Part shown: positions 15,667 through 25,167 of the stretch, piece after piece
How positions within the stretch are numbered: position 1 is the first letter of the stretch
Layout of the letters: each line of letters begins with the position of its first letter
Assembly: GCF_001277345.1 (NCBI RefSeq)
Contig: NZ_LIUT01000001.1
Coordinates: 2,248,623-2,286,688, forward strand
Length of the DNA stretch: 38,066 nt
DNA from: Paenibacillus solani
Lineage (GTDB): Bacteria; Bacillota; Bacilli; Paenibacillales; Paenibacillaceae
Direction of reading: 5' to 3'
Notes under the pieces: generated by a model
Seen by the model: the letters and a program-made list of their open reading frames with translations, nothing else
Databases searched by the model: none
Told to the model about the DNA's origin: nothing
Made by a program: the position numbers and the translations under genes

Positions 15667-16845
15667 TTATTTCTCGATTTTCGGCGTCTTGATCATGAAG
15701 GCAAATATACTAATTAGTGCCGTAAAAAGGATCAGTACGTTGAATCCGTTTTGGATTCCGAAGGATTTAGAGATCTGACCGATCAGTATTCCAACAACGG
15801 CACCTCCGAGACCCGAGGCAACGTAAATCAAGCCTTGTAAGGATCCTGTTTTTTCTGTCAGTTTGGAAGCGATACCTTGCGCAGTTGGAAACAAGACGGA
15901 CATTGCCAATCCGAACACCATGATAAGATAGCTGAAATCTTTCATGAAGATGCGTCCGGCAATTAAAGAGACAAGGGCGAAGAGCGAGAATAATACCAAT
16001 GTGCGGCGCTCTCCAAGTTTGTAAATGATGAAGCCTCCGGCAAACCGACCAATTGTGAACAAGAAAGCAAAGCTTGCAATGATATAACTTGCGGTTGCGG
16101 CCTTGTGTGCCGCATCCATTCCTGCAATGTCGAGCGACGTGTAGAGAATCGGGAAGAAATTCAAGAACCCGGCCTCCGCGGCGACATAGAATAAGATGAA
16201 TAGAATGACCAGTATGATCTGGCGATTCTGGAAGAGCTGTAGAACAGATTTGACTGTAACATCATTTTGTCCATTTGCCGAAGAGGTTTGGGACTGTTTG
16301 AAAGAAATTAAAGCGAATAAGATGATGGCAATAATGACGGCGACGCCGATATAGAATGCTCGCCAGGTGATGTTGTGCTCAAAAATCATATTGATAATCA
16401 GCGGAGTCACGATCATACCGACCCCGAACAACGCATTTGCCAAGTTAAAGACTACACCTGCGCGTTCCTTGAAGAACGCTGGAATCAGGGTGGCAACCGA
16501 TACGGTCATGGAACCGATCCCGAGACCGACGATAAGATAGAATCCCAGGAAGAATGTCACGGTAAACGCCATGCTGGTTCCGAATAAGCCGATCATCATG
16601 AGCACGGTTCCGGCCATCATGACGACTTTGATCCCTTTACGGTCGGCGAGTATCCCCGCCACCAAGCTTGCCAGCAGGAATCCGATTTGGAAGATGGATA
16701 CCATGAGACCGACCTGACTTATATCAAGCTGTATATCGTATTGTACCTTCTCCAAGATGATTCCTTTAGTATTCTGAATCCCGCCGAGTACGAACATCGT
16801 GGCAAAAATCAAGAAGAAGATAATCGGTCGTTGTAGTTTTTGCAT
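15667..16845 (-). CDS. MFS transporter (probable sugar uptake)
   Basis: 392-aa major facilitator protein with twelve hydrophobic helices. The loop-2 motif GILADRKGIKVVM lies near residues 64-76, and a central loop at about 188-205 (SQTSSANGQNDVT) splits the two six-helix halves. It starts right after the glycosidase-like gene (stop and start within 3 nt of each other, GGAG upstream) and ends before a strong terminator, so it belongs to the ROK/GH operon and not to the metallophore genes. Uptake of the sugar handled by that operon is the likely role; the substrate is unknown. Confidence 0.85.
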   Translation of the reverse strand: MQKLQRPIIFFLIFATMFVLGGIQNTKGIILEKVQYDIQLDISQVGLMVSIFQIGFLLASLVAGILADRKGIKVVMMAGTVLMMIGLFGTSMAFTVTFFLGFYLIVGLGIGSMTVSVATLIPAFFKERAGVVFNLANALFGVGMIVTPLIINMIFEHNITWRAFYIGVAVIIAIILFALISFKQSQTSSANGQNDVTVKSVLQLFQNRQIILVILFILFYVAAEAGFLNFFPILYTSLDIAGMDAAHKAATASYIIASFAFLFTIGRFAGGFIIYKLGERRTLVLFSLFALVSLIAGRIFMKDFSYLIMVFGLAMSVLFPTAQGIASKLTEKTGSLQGLIYVASGLGGAVVGILIGQISKSFGIQNGFNVLILFTALISIFAFMIKTPKIEK

Positions 16846-16847
16846 GA

Positions 16848-18128
16848 TCAGTTTGCTCCTTTTTCACGGAGATTTTGAATAGCTTCGAACAGATCGTCTG
16901 TTGCCCAGCCGTAGCAGTAATATAACAGGTCGTCGGCTGCGCTCCTTTCGCCGGCATGGATTGCTTCTAGTAAATTTTCCGGCGTGAGGTTCCACATTTG
17001 GATGCCGCTAAATATGCGAGTATCCGGCGCGGATTTCGCACGAACGATATTGTTCTGATCCGCAACGAACTCAATTGGGAAACCTTCGGCTTTGAACGTC
17101 TCGTACGACAGGTCATATGGTAGATCGAAGAATTTCTTAAATGCATGGAATGCGTCTTCTTGTTCCTCTGGTGTAGCCGTGAGTTTATGGATCAATCCTT
17201 GCACGTCAGCACCTCCTCCAAGCTTGTGATAAGGGAAGTGTTTCAGTGCAGGAGAAAGTTTCGTCAGGCTGGCATAATCTTGTCCGAGCAACCAACCGTA
17301 AGCAGGCGGCCACAAGTCGAGCCAGATCGTAAACTCCTCATTGATCTTTCGTACCCGCTTGATGAGATGCTCCACGAATTCCGAGACACTGTCTTGACGG
17401 AATTGGATCCAGGCCTGGATAAGTTCATTAGCGTTCGCATACGCGACGGCCGAATCGAATTGTTTTGCTTTGAACATCATACTCCATGTGTTGATTGCTT
17501 CTTTGATGGCATGAACATCTAGGTGCCGATCGTGCATTTTTGCTTGGCAATGCGGACAGAAGCAGGTCAGCAGTTGCTTGGGATTGATCTCCTCTCCCGC
17601 CCAATCCGGAAAGCGAATACGATCAATCATGTAGGAAGTGAATCCATAGCGTTGATTTAGATCCACGAAAGCTTTCTCCCAGAAATCGATTACATCCGGC
17701 GCGTTCGGACAGAGCCAGTGCGGAATGACTTGTCCCGTATAATCCGTCACCAAATTGTTCTGGAGCTTACTTCCCTCAAAGTGGCCATTCAGAATATTCA
17801 GCCATGGAATGATTTCGAAGTCCTCTCCTTGCATCGCGTTCTTGATGATCATAAGCGGATCCTGCTCAGGAGAGAGAGTAGGTTCCCGGCGTTGATCCAG
17901 GCCCGACTCTGCGTAAGAAGGCAAAATCGCATGCATTGTACCTGTCCCGAAGACGACTTCATGGACGGGGTTGCGCGGTAATTTCCCAACGGGAACCGGA
18001 TTGCGCTCGAAGATGGTGTTTACCTCAGGGAAGACGTATTGAACGTCTTTTAGCTTCTTAATGTAAGAAATAATCTGCGACATACCTTCATCAATAATGT
18101 CATGCGGGTGAAGTTGAATGCCTGACAT
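16848..18128 (-). CDS. Putative TIM-barrel glycoside hydrolase-like protein
   Basis: 426-aa protein without a signal peptide, so cytoplasmic. It looks like a (beta/alpha)8 glycosidase-like enzyme: FEIIPWLNIL, YGFTSYMIDRIRFPDW (about 185-200), a Cys-rich segment CFCPHCQAKM (about 212-221) that could bind metal, EEFTIWLDLWPPAYGW and FSGIQMWNLTPENLLEAI. Candidate acidic catalytic residues lie in the MIDRIRF and IWLDLW segments. I do not recognise a defined GH family. AAAGGAG precedes the ATG. It is placed between a ROK repressor and a sugar-type MFS transporter, which supports carbohydrate catabolism. Confidence 0.6.
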   Translation of the reverse strand: MSGIQLHPHDIIDEGMSQIISYIKKLKDVQYVFPEVNTIFERNPVPVGKLPRNPVHEVVFGTGTMHAILPSYAESGLDQRREPTLSPEQDPLMIIKNAMQGEDFEIIPWLNILNGHFEGSKLQNNLVTDYTGQVIPHWLCPNAPDVIDFWEKAFVDLNQRYGFTSYMIDRIRFPDWAGEEINPKQLLTCFCPHCQAKMHDRHLDVHAIKEAINTWSMMFKAKQFDSAVAYANANELIQAWIQFRQDSVSEFVEHLIKRVRKINEEFTIWLDLWPPAYGWLLGQDYASLTKLSPALKHFPYHKLGGGADVQGLIHKLTATPEEQEDAFHAFKKFFDLPYDLSYETFKAEGFPIEFVADQNNIVRAKSAPDTRIFSGIQMWNLTPENLLEAIHAGERSAADDLLYYCYGWATDDLFEAIQNLREKGAN

Positions 18129-18171
18129 AAGCTCACGCTCCTTTAGTTTTGATTCTATATTTACCGGGTTA

Positions 18172-19341
18172 TTACAATTGCTTGTCTTTCAAGAATTGTA
18201 GGGTTGGATAGGAGTGATTTAATCCTAAAATCGCTATACCTTGTAAAGCCGAGTGATGCTGAAGCTTGGAAATTTCAATCGATACGTCCGTGACCTCTGT
18301 CGTATGAAGCTTTACTTTCCTCATGATGTGATCCAGTGATAAGGACTTAGTCACTCCGCCCATCAGTAAAATTTTTTCCGGGTTAATGAGGGCTATCATA
18401 TTAAGAATCCCCATTGAGAGATGATCCTCGAACTTGTCAACAAGATACTTTGCCTGAAGATCGCCTTGCTTGGCTTGCTGGAACACCTCTTTTGCAGACA
18501 TCTTTCTCTTGTATAGCTTAAAGGCCGCGTCCTCAATCCCCGAACCGGAGCATGACATTTCCAAATGTCCCTTTTCAGAAGGCGCATACATCTGGTCACG
18601 ATGAACAACCATATAACCGATTTCGCCTGCGGCATTATGCGATCCTCGAATGACTTTACCGTCAATCATCATGGCCGACCCGAGTCCGGTACCGATTCCG
18701 ATCAGCACGGCTGAATCCAGATCCTTAAAGGCGCCAGAATACATTTCACCAACGAGCGCGGCGCGTACATCATTCTCGATAGTAACTGGTACTTGAAATA
18801 CTTCTCTAAAATATTGTCCCAAGTGAATGTTCTTCCATTCGGGCAAGTTAGGGGAGCCTTCGAGAACTATGCCCGTAGCCTGATCCACAATGCCGGGAGT
18901 CGCAATGCTAATAAACGAAAGCCGTTCGATCGGGTGCCCTGATTGTTGAATGAAATGTTTCAAATCGGCAGTCATTCGCTCCAGGAATTCATTGCTTGTC
19001 TCCAGATCATAAGTCGGAACCGTCTGCTCAAAGAAACACTCACCCGCTAAGTTAAACATGCCCAGATGAATCGTCGTTCCGCCTAAATCTATAGCAATGC
19101 CATAAGACGCATTTTTTGAAAAATGCAAGTTGGTTCCACGCTTGCTTGCATCAGCGTCATCCTTTTCATCGTAGATGAGGTTCTCATCGATCAATTCTTT
19201 GACGATCTCTGATATTGTTGCTTTGGTAATGCCGGAATGCTTCGCGATTTCAGAGCGTGGTAAAGGTCCCAGGTCTTTGATGATATTCAAGACGATTTCT
19301 TTGTTCATCTTGCGTATCGTGCTTGGTAAATTAACATTCAT
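18172..19341 (-). CDS. ROK-family transcriptional repressor
   Basis: 389-aa XylR/NagC-type regulator. The N-terminal helix-turn-helix (residues about 12-60; PLPRSEIAKHSGITKATISE) is joined to a ROK sugar-kinase-like domain beginning GIAIDLGGTTIHLGMFNL, with AVLIGIGTGLGSAMMIDGKV and the AAGEIGYM segment. The usual CxCGxxGC zinc cluster is not complete here (LEMSCSGSGIEDAA). It is the first gene of the ROK/GH/MFS operon. A perfect palindrome and a half-site upstream suggest it represses its own operon until a sugar binds. Confidence 0.88.
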   Translation of the reverse strand: MNVNLPSTIRKMNKEIVLNIIKDLGPLPRSEIAKHSGITKATISEIVKELIDENLIYDEKDDADASKRGTNLHFSKNASYGIAIDLGGTTIHLGMFNLAGECFFEQTVPTYDLETSNEFLERMTADLKHFIQQSGHPIERLSFISIATPGIVDQATGIVLEGSPNLPEWKNIHLGQYFREVFQVPVTIENDVRAALVGEMYSGAFKDLDSAVLIGIGTGLGSAMMIDGKVIRGSHNAAGEIGYMVVHRDQMYAPSEKGHLEMSCSGSGIEDAAFKLYKRKMSAKEVFQQAKQGDLQAKYLVDKFEDHLSMGILNMIALINPEKILLMGGVTKSLSLDHIMRKVKLHTTEVTDVSIEISKLQHHSALQGIAILGLNHSYPTLQFLKDKQL

Positions 19342-19382
19342 TAGAGTTAGTCACCTTACTTTCTTACTATGATTTATAAGTT

Positions 19383-19407
19383 TTTAAGTTTATATTATAA
19401 ACTTAAA
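19383..19407. promoter_or_regulatory. Perfect ROK-type palindromic operator
   Basis: Arms TTTAAGTTTATA (19383-19394) and TATAAACTTAAA (19396-19407) around one central base. A TATAAT-like -10 for the ROK gene lies inside it. A half-site with the same 12 bases recurs at 19466-19477, so cooperative or looped binding is possible. Confidence 0.7.
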
Positions 19408-19577
19408 TGAGATAAAAATAAGAATAAAGTTTTCTATTACGTATAAAACTAAATTATTATTGCGATTTAAGTTTATAATACATCCTTAATGTAAGCGGAG
19501 TCAACTGTTATATTATCCAATTTCGGAATGATGCGTAGGCTCTCCCACCACGAAACTTATTATGCAGCCCGCTAAGC
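19408..19577. other. AT-rich promoter region upstream of ROK gene
   Basis: No gene is seen. It holds the second operator half-site TTTAAGTTTATA (19466-19477) and otherwise AT-rich sequence. Between 19618 and 19759, after the terminator, I see no feature. Confidence 0.4.
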
Positions 19578-19617
19578 AAAAAAGAACCGTATCCAGGATA
19601 ACCCTGTATACGGCTCT
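19578..19617 (-). terminator. Terminator of the ABC permease operon
   Basis: Long minus-strand hairpin (arms 19617-19602 and 19597-19583, about 15 bp with a few mismatches, core GCCGTATACAGG / CCTGGATACGGT) followed by six T. It lies 143 nt past the permease stop. Confidence 0.8.
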
Positions 19618-19759
19618 CTTCCATCATGTATACTTACTGCCGATATTGATCAATATTAGACAATCATCTATCGGATGCCCAAAGACATTCCTAGCTCTGG
19701 ATTACATTAGTACACCCGTTCTTTATTGCAAACCATCTGTCTCATGTGTAAGCAGTTGC

Positions 19760-22351
19760 CTATATGTTCTCCTGCTTTAATGCATCAATGATGTTTTCCT
19801 TCTTTACTTTAGCACCTGAGAAAACAATCGCTGAACCAACTATAACAAATACGGCAACAATGACAGAAAGAATGCTCATCCAAGGTAGAGTAAAGCCGTA
19901 GCTAAACTTGTTCGCAAACGCTCTATAGATCAGAACCATCACGGCGAAACTAAGAGGAAGTCCGAACAACAGCGAATTGGCTCCATAAAAAACACTTTCA
20001 TAGTTGAGCATTTTCGTAAAGCCTTTTGGCGTCATGCCAACGGATTTCAACATCGCAAATTCTCGTTTTCGAAGGGATAAGCCCGTCGAGATCGTATTAA
20101 AAATGTTCGCTATGGCAATTGCAGAGATTAATATGATAAAACCGTAAGAAAAGACGGACATCATTAGAATCTGTTGCTCTTCGCTTTTTCTGGATTGATA
20201 TACATTATAGACATTCAGATTGGTCTCATACATTTCTTCGATTTGCTGCTGTGTTCTCATCGGTTCTGTACTTTTCAAATGGAGGAATGCCTGGACGTTA
20301 GCTTGCTCCTCTTGGTCTGCCAGACGATCCATGACGCGTTCCGACACGATCATATTTAACCCCCCTAAGCCTGCCGGGCTCACCCCCATCGGAGCTTGAT
20401 CCGTCAACGCGGCAACGGTTACTTTGTTTACCTTCGTTTCTTCCGCATTTTCTATATAGCTATTCGTTAATTCGATACTTTGACCGACATTCGTATACAT
20501 GGCCTTCGTCTGTACATACTTCCCTGTGTCCATATCTTGGTAATGAGTCGTATATATGACAATAGCGGCGAGAAGATCCGGATCCGTAAGATGTTCATAA
20601 TTTGCACCCACCGCTTTGGCATAGGCTTGCAAACTCAAATCGTTTAAAGCATGAAGCTTAATATCGTAACGATACTTTCCGTCTTGCAGTAAACTCTTAT
20701 CCTTCTTAACCATCTCTTGCAATTCATCGGCGATGAACGCTTCATCGATCCAAGCGTTCTTATACAACTCTTGAACCACATTGTATTCCGTTACGCCATC
20801 TAGAGATACAATCGATTGCAACAACGGGTCGTCTATTCTCTTTCCATTGCTGTACGACACTTCAATATCGTAATTGACGCCTTCCCGTGACAGTTCCAGG
20901 GATTGTTTCATGCTGGCGGTAAAGAACGATACCGTCAAAAACAAAACGATGCTGATAACGAGCGAAAAAAGAATAGCATGATATCGTCGTTTGTTCCTTT
21001 TTAAGTTTTTCAATCCGATTTCTGCTTCGATACCGAATAGCTTGCGGATGAACTTCGACGTTTTCACAGCATTGGCCGTAAGCTTTACGTCGGTTGTTTG
21101 ACGAATCGCGTCCATAGCGGAAACCTTGGATGCTTTGATCGCCGGGAGATACGCCGAAATGAAAATCGTCATCATCGAAACCACACAGGCAATCAGTAGC
21201 GATAACGGCGTGACGATGACTGTCAGCTTTTCACTGGTCCATAATGCTCCTTGGATCATGGTATTCATGAACCAAAACGTAATCCCTATCCCGGCAAGAC
21301 CGCATAGGATGCCAATGGGAATGCTGATCAAGCCAATGACGACACCTTCAAAAAGCACGGAATTTCGCTTCTGCTTTTTCGTAGCTCCTACGCTCGCAAG
21401 CATTCCTAAATGGCGGGAACGTTCAGAGACGGATATTGCAAAAGCGTTATAGATTAGCGAAATCGAACCGATCATAATGATCGCCATCAGGATTGCCGAT
21501 AAGGAGTACATCATGCTTTGCGAAGCACCACTTTTAGATAAGCCGTAATAATGCAGCAAATCGTTATTATATTGGACCGACGCAATATCGTTATTCTTAG
21601 CCAAATTTTCTGCATGGACAAACAAGGACGGATTGATTTTCTGTAAGACCACCGCCGCATTGACTCGATCGTTTGCCCCGATGATGTTTTCATCGATATA
21701 ACTAATAATCGTATAACCCGGAGCCCAAGCTGTTTCCCATACAGGACGCTTAATGAAGCCGACCACCGTATAATCCCTTGTCTTGATATGCTGCAACGTT
21801 TCGGTCAATGTACCATCTTCCCTACGCAGCGGTTCAGTCTGATCAAGAGGATGATCGCTCCCTTGTTCGATTCGTTCGCCGACGCGAAGGGATATATGAT
21901 CGCCGATTTCGTAATTCACTTTGGCGTTCGTTGCAACGGGTTCGGAAATAACAACTTCCTTATTCGTTTGCGGAAGACGCCCCTTGCTTAGTTCAATCTG
22001 AAATTGAGTGAAACCTAGTGCATCATATTCTTTGATGAATAAATACGGTTTATTGGGATTTTGTCCCCCTTCTAAAGGGGCGTAGCCAAGATCTCTTGTG
22101 ATCGCAACGGTCTTAGTCCTATCATCGCCTTGTATCGCATCAAGCTGTTCTTTGGTTACACCTTGATATTGGACATGCCACTCTCCTCTATCCGCGATGG
22201 TTTGCCTAATCATTAGATCGGAAAAGGAAAAAGCAAGCGTAGCGACAGCGGTTACCATGGCAACCGAAATGATGACGCCGATGATGGTGACAAGCGTACG
22301 TTTCTTGTTTTGTTTTAAATTTCGGATAGTGAGTTTGTAGACAATATTCAT
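19760..22351 (-). CDS. FtsX/MacB-type ABC transporter permease
   Basis: 863-aa permease with two FtsX repeats. A first helix at about 18-40 is followed by an extracellular MacB-like domain and three helices (about 280-305, 330-360, 375-400). A second helix near 460 is followed by another large outer domain (about 485-730) and three terminal helices. Start at 22351: the ATG overlaps the ATPase stop by one base (TGATG) and GAGGTGA lies 7 nt upstream. Such permeases act with a LolD-type ATPase in mechanotransmission or in efflux/sensing of antimicrobial peptides and lipids. The linked two-component system favours a peptide or cell-wall stress role. Confidence 0.85.
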   Translation of the reverse strand: MNIVYKLTIRNLKQNKKRTLVTIIGVIISVAMVTAVATLAFSFSDLMIRQTIADRGEWHVQYQGVTKEQLDAIQGDDRTKTVAITRDLGYAPLEGGQNPNKPYLFIKEYDALGFTQFQIELSKGRLPQTNKEVVISEPVATNAKVNYEIGDHISLRVGERIEQGSDHPLDQTEPLRREDGTLTETLQHIKTRDYTVVGFIKRPVWETAWAPGYTIISYIDENIIGANDRVNAAVVLQKINPSLFVHAENLAKNNDIASVQYNNDLLHYYGLSKSGASQSMMYSLSAILMAIIMIGSISLIYNAFAISVSERSRHLGMLASVGATKKQKRNSVLFEGVVIGLISIPIGILCGLAGIGITFWFMNTMIQGALWTSEKLTVIVTPLSLLIACVVSMMTIFISAYLPAIKASKVSAMDAIRQTTDVKLTANAVKTSKFIRKLFGIEAEIGLKNLKRNKRRYHAILFSLVISIVLFLTVSFFTASMKQSLELSREGVNYDIEVSYSNGKRIDDPLLQSIVSLDGVTEYNVVQELYKNAWIDEAFIADELQEMVKKDKSLLQDGKYRYDIKLHALNDLSLQAYAKAVGANYEHLTDPDLLAAIVIYTTHYQDMDTGKYVQTKAMYTNVGQSIELTNSYIENAEETKVNKVTVAALTDQAPMGVSPAGLGGLNMIVSERVMDRLADQEEQANVQAFLHLKSTEPMRTQQQIEEMYETNLNVYNVYQSRKSEEQQILMMSVFSYGFIILISAIAIANIFNTISTGLSLRKREFAMLKSVGMTPKGFTKMLNYESVFYGANSLLFGLPLSFAVMVLIYRAFANKFSYGFTLPWMSILSVIVAVFVIVGSAIVFSGAKVKKENIIDALKQENI

Positions 22352-23031
22352 CAACGGATCACCTCGTCTTTGGCGATTCTCCCGTCTTCAATGGAAATGA
22401 TCCTGTCGGCCTGTAAAGCGATTCGTTCGTCGTGCGTGATGACAATCAGTGTCTGACGATAGGTTTTATTCAACATTTTCAGCAAGTCGATGATCTCGCT
22501 GCTATTTCTACTGTCCAAATTACCGGTCGGCTCGTCTGCCAGCATGATGGCTGGGTTGCTGATGATCGCTCTACCGATCGAAACTCTCTGCTGCTGTCCA
22601 CCGGATAACTGATTAGGCAAATGGTTTAAGCGGTGCTCCAAATTTAACGTCTTAACGAGCCCATCGAACTGCTTCTTATCTTCCTGTTGGTTGTCCAGCA
22701 AAAGCGGCAGCGTCATGTTCTCTTTCACCGTTAAGGTGGGAATCAGATTAAAAAACTGGTAGATCAGTCCGATTTGTCGCCGCCGGAAAATAGCCAGACG
22801 CGTTTCGTCCAACGCATAGATGTCCGTATTCTCTACGAGAACCTTGCCGCTTGACGGTCGATCCACGCCGCCCAGCAGATGAAGAAGGGTCGATTTCCCT
22901 GATCCGGATGGTCCGATAATCGCAACGAATTCGCCTTTTTGAACCGTAAATGAAACGTCGTCAAGCGCCTTAACCGCCGATTCACCAGTGCCGTAAATTT
23001 TAGAAAGATGCTCGATTTTTAAAATTTCCAT
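22351..23031 (-). CDS. LolD/MacB-type ABC transporter ATPase
   Basis: 226-aa ATP-binding protein. Walker A GPSGSGKST (about 40-48), Q-loop YQFFNLIPTLTV, signature LSGGQQQRVS, Walker B IMLADEPTGNLDS and H-loop VITHDER are complete. The sequence is typical of the cluster that partners FtsX-type permeases. AGGAGG lies 7 nt before the ATG. It is one base from the permease and 58 nt after the VanZ-like gene, without a terminator. Confidence 0.92.
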   Translation of the reverse strand: MEILKIEHLSKIYGTGESAVKALDDVSFTVQKGEFVAIIGPSGSGKSTLLHLLGGVDRPSSGKVLVENTDIYALDETRLAIFRRRQIGLIYQFFNLIPTLTVKENMTLPLLLDNQQEDKKQFDGLVKTLNLEHRLNHLPNQLSGGQQQRVSIGRAIISNPAIMLADEPTGNLDSRNSSEIIDLLKMLNKTYRQTLIVITHDERIALQADRIISIEDGRIAKDEVIR

Positions 23032-23089
23032 GGCCGTACCTCCTAAAAGTTTTGTGAGCGTTACTTCTTGGATCGACTTCGTACAAAGC

Positions 23090-24058
23090 TCACTTCGGAA
23101 GCATCGGCTCTCCAGTTGCTAAATTCCAGCTATATACCATCTCTCTAAATCCTACATCCCACAGGGTTACATTTCCCTCAATGGTTATCGTAAGCTCATT
23201 GGCCTTAGGGAGATAAATCAAGCTCATATCCGGCTCATGGCGCCCGGCTTCTACCGATACGGTCAGGAACTCATGCCCATCGGCAGTAACCCTAATGCTG
23301 CCTTGGGAATCCTTTTGATCAGGAATTCCATAATTCAAGAAGAGGTATACCTCCTTCTTATTGCCTAACGAATACATATACGTTTCCTTGTTTTTACCTT
23401 CGGTGCTATACACATTATATTGGGGTTCCACGTCTTGACCGCCAACCTTAAAACTGGAGGGTTTGGTTCCCGTTGATGGATTCCCAGTACTATCCCTTAA
23501 ATCGTTTATCGCTACAAAGGGGCCCATTTCTTTGGTAAACGTGTGGTCAACCACCCCAAAGATCCCCCACACCCCGAGCATCAAGATAACGCTGGAAATA
23601 CCCGTAGCAACAATATTTCTCCTGATGTTTCTCGTGCGAAAACCAAGTTTGTATGCCCCGAATCCGATGGCTGCACCCAATGAGTTCTGTATGACGTCGT
23701 TCATGTCGAAGCTGCCGAGGAAAGTTAGTGCCTGAATCGTCTCCAGCATGAGAATGGACAGGATGAACGAAGTCATAAAGCGAACAAAGCTGGTCCGATA
23801 TAACAACGGAATCAATATGCCAAATGGGATAAAGGCTGCAATGTTCCCGAAACCCACAAGATCCATCAATGTAGGATGCAGAAGGTCGGACAGACCTGGC
23901 AATCTAAAAAAATCTTCCGGTAAAAAAATAAATGTGTACCCGGTATTATGATCAATCTTTCCTACTCTACCAAAAGCGAAAAACAAAAAATAAAGAATAA
24001 ACAGGGTGTAGAATATCGTGATGGCAAAAATAATCTTACGCTGCTGCTTCAATTGCAT
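23090..24058 (-). CDS. VanZ-like membrane protein with C-terminal outer domain
   Basis: 322-aa protein. The N-terminal half (about 10-165) has four to five hydrophobic helices with the VanZ pattern (NTGYTFIFLPEDFFRL, GFGNIAAFIPFGILIPLLYR, QALTFLGSFDMNDVIQNSLG, AAIGFGAYKLGF). The C-terminal half (about 190-322) after a further helix is a predicted beta-rich outer domain of unknown role, longer than usual VanZ proteins. Start at 24058 because GGAGG lies 7 nt upstream. VanZ lowers teicoplanin sensitivity in enterococci. Here the gene leads a VanZ/ATPase/permease set downstream of a two-component system, which supports glycopeptide or cell-wall stress response. Confidence 0.8.
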   Translation of the reverse strand: MQLKQQRKIIFAITIFYTLFILYFLFFAFGRVGKIDHNTGYTFIFLPEDFFRLPGLSDLLHPTLMDLVGFGNIAAFIPFGILIPLLYRTSFVRFMTSFILSILMLETIQALTFLGSFDMNDVIQNSLGAAIGFGAYKLGFRTRNIRRNIVATGISSVILMLGVWGIFGVVDHTFTKEMGPFVAINDLRDSTGNPSTGTKPSSFKVGGQDVEPQYNVYSTEGKNKETYMYSLGNKKEVYLFLNYGIPDQKDSQGSIRVTADGHEFLTVSVEAGRHEPDMSLIYLPKANELTITIEGNVTLWDVGFREMVYSWNLATGEPMLPK

Positions 24059-24079
24059 TGCCTTACCTCCATCGTTCAT

Positions 24080-24159
24080 CTGATGAATATCATTTTATCT
24101 GTCTAAAATGACTTTCAAGTGACGATGGAGGTGACAATTCAGTCACTTTAGGAGTAACT
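24080..24159 (-). promoter_or_regulatory. Likely response-regulator-controlled promoter before VanZ gene
   Basis: This 80-nt gap holds three GTGAC-type elements: GTGAC at 24119-24123 and 24131-24135 as direct repeats 12 bp apart, and GTCAC at 24142-24146 forming a dyad GTGAC-N6-GTCAC. OmpR-type regulators bind such spaced direct repeats. No strong -35 is visible, fitting activation by the adjacent response regulator. Confidence 0.5.
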
Positions 24160-25167
24160 CTATATCACATGCTTATAAAATTTAATCCGAAACTGCGTAC
24201 CCTTCTCATTGTCGCTCGTCACATCAATCACGCCATTCTGGCTGGCAATGATGCTGTGAGCCAACGCAAGCCCTATGCCGATGCTCCCTTCGCTGGCATT
24301 CTTGCCTTTGTAGAAGCGTTTGAAAATATAAGGCAAATCCTCTTTGGGAATGCCTTTTCCGTTGTCAGCAATAATGATTTCCGTAAATAATGCGTTTTCG
24401 GAAAATGCGATGGCGATCGCTCCGCCTTCAGGCGTATGCTCCACGTCGTTCTTCAAAATATTGATAACCGCTTCAGCAGTCCAATTGAAGTCTCCGATAA
24501 AAGTGACGTTGTCATCGCCATTGATGGAAACCGTCTGTCCCTTAATATCCATCGGAATCATAACCGGCTCTAATGCCTTTTGGATAAGGTTTTTCACGGG
24601 GATTCGATCTTTTTTGAATTGGATGGTCTTTGCGTCCATTTTCGATAGCTTTAGTAAAGAGGAAACAAGCCAATCGATCCGTTCAAGCTGGATGCGAAGA
24701 TGATGGGTAAACTCCGTTCTTTTAACCTGAGGCAGGTCAGAGGCGCTTAGCAGATCCGCCATGACGGTCATGGAGGTGAGCGGCGTTTTGAGCTGATGCG
24801 AGATATCGGAGATAGCATCCGTCAGTTGAAGTTTGTCCCGCTGCAATAGCGACCGATGCTCCGATAACATACGCGTCACTTTGTAAATATCATTTTTTAA
24901 GATGCTAAGCTCGCCTTCCTGGTTATCGCGAAGATCAAGTGAAAGGGAATCATTGCCGTTGCTAATTTCCCGTAAGTACACAGACAGCTTTTCAAGCTCG
25001 CGGTATCTCCATCTGGTATGCATCATGCTGCTGCCAGTAAGCAAAATCGATAGCAAGAAAACGAGCACCGCAGAGACAGGAGAAATCATAAGAGCTGCAA
25101 TAATCGCCGCTAGGCTGATTGAACCCATGACGAACAATAACATCTTAATTTCTCGATTGCGCAGCAT
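24160..25167 (-). CDS. Sensor histidine kinase (VanS/VncS-like)
   Basis: 335-aa membrane kinase. Two adjacent helices at about 8-28 and 30-46 leave almost no outer loop, so it cannot carry a large sensor domain and may sense within the membrane or through its ABC partner. A HAMP-like linker (55-110), the H-box DISHQLKTPLTSM with His124, the N-box NILKNDVEHT, G1 ADNGKGIP, F-box YIFKRFYKG and G2 SIGIGLALAHSI are all present. The start codon follows the response regulator stop directly. Acts with that regulator to control, most likely, the VanZ/ABC genes. Confidence 0.9.
   Translation of the reverse strand: MLRNREIKMLLFVMGSISLAAIIAALMISPVSAVLVFLLSILLTGSSMMHTRWRYRELEKLSVYLREISNGNDSLSLDLRDNQEGELSILKNDIYKVTRMLSEHRSLLQRDKLQLTDAISDISHQLKTPLTSMTVMADLLSASDLPQVKRTEFTHHLRIQLERIDWLVSSLLKLSKMDAKTIQFKKDRIPVKNLIQKALEPVMIPMDIKGQTVSINGDDNVTFIGDFNWTAEAVINILKNDVEHTPEGGAIAIAFSENALFTEIIIADNGKGIPKEDLPYIFKRFYKGKNASEGSIGIGLALAHSIIASQNGVIDVTSDNEKGTQFRIKFYKHVI

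Noticed and set aside
15667..16845. MFS transporter as CntE-like metallophore exporter
   Set aside because: It is coupled to the ROK/GH operon and separated from cntL by a strong terminator and a promoter.
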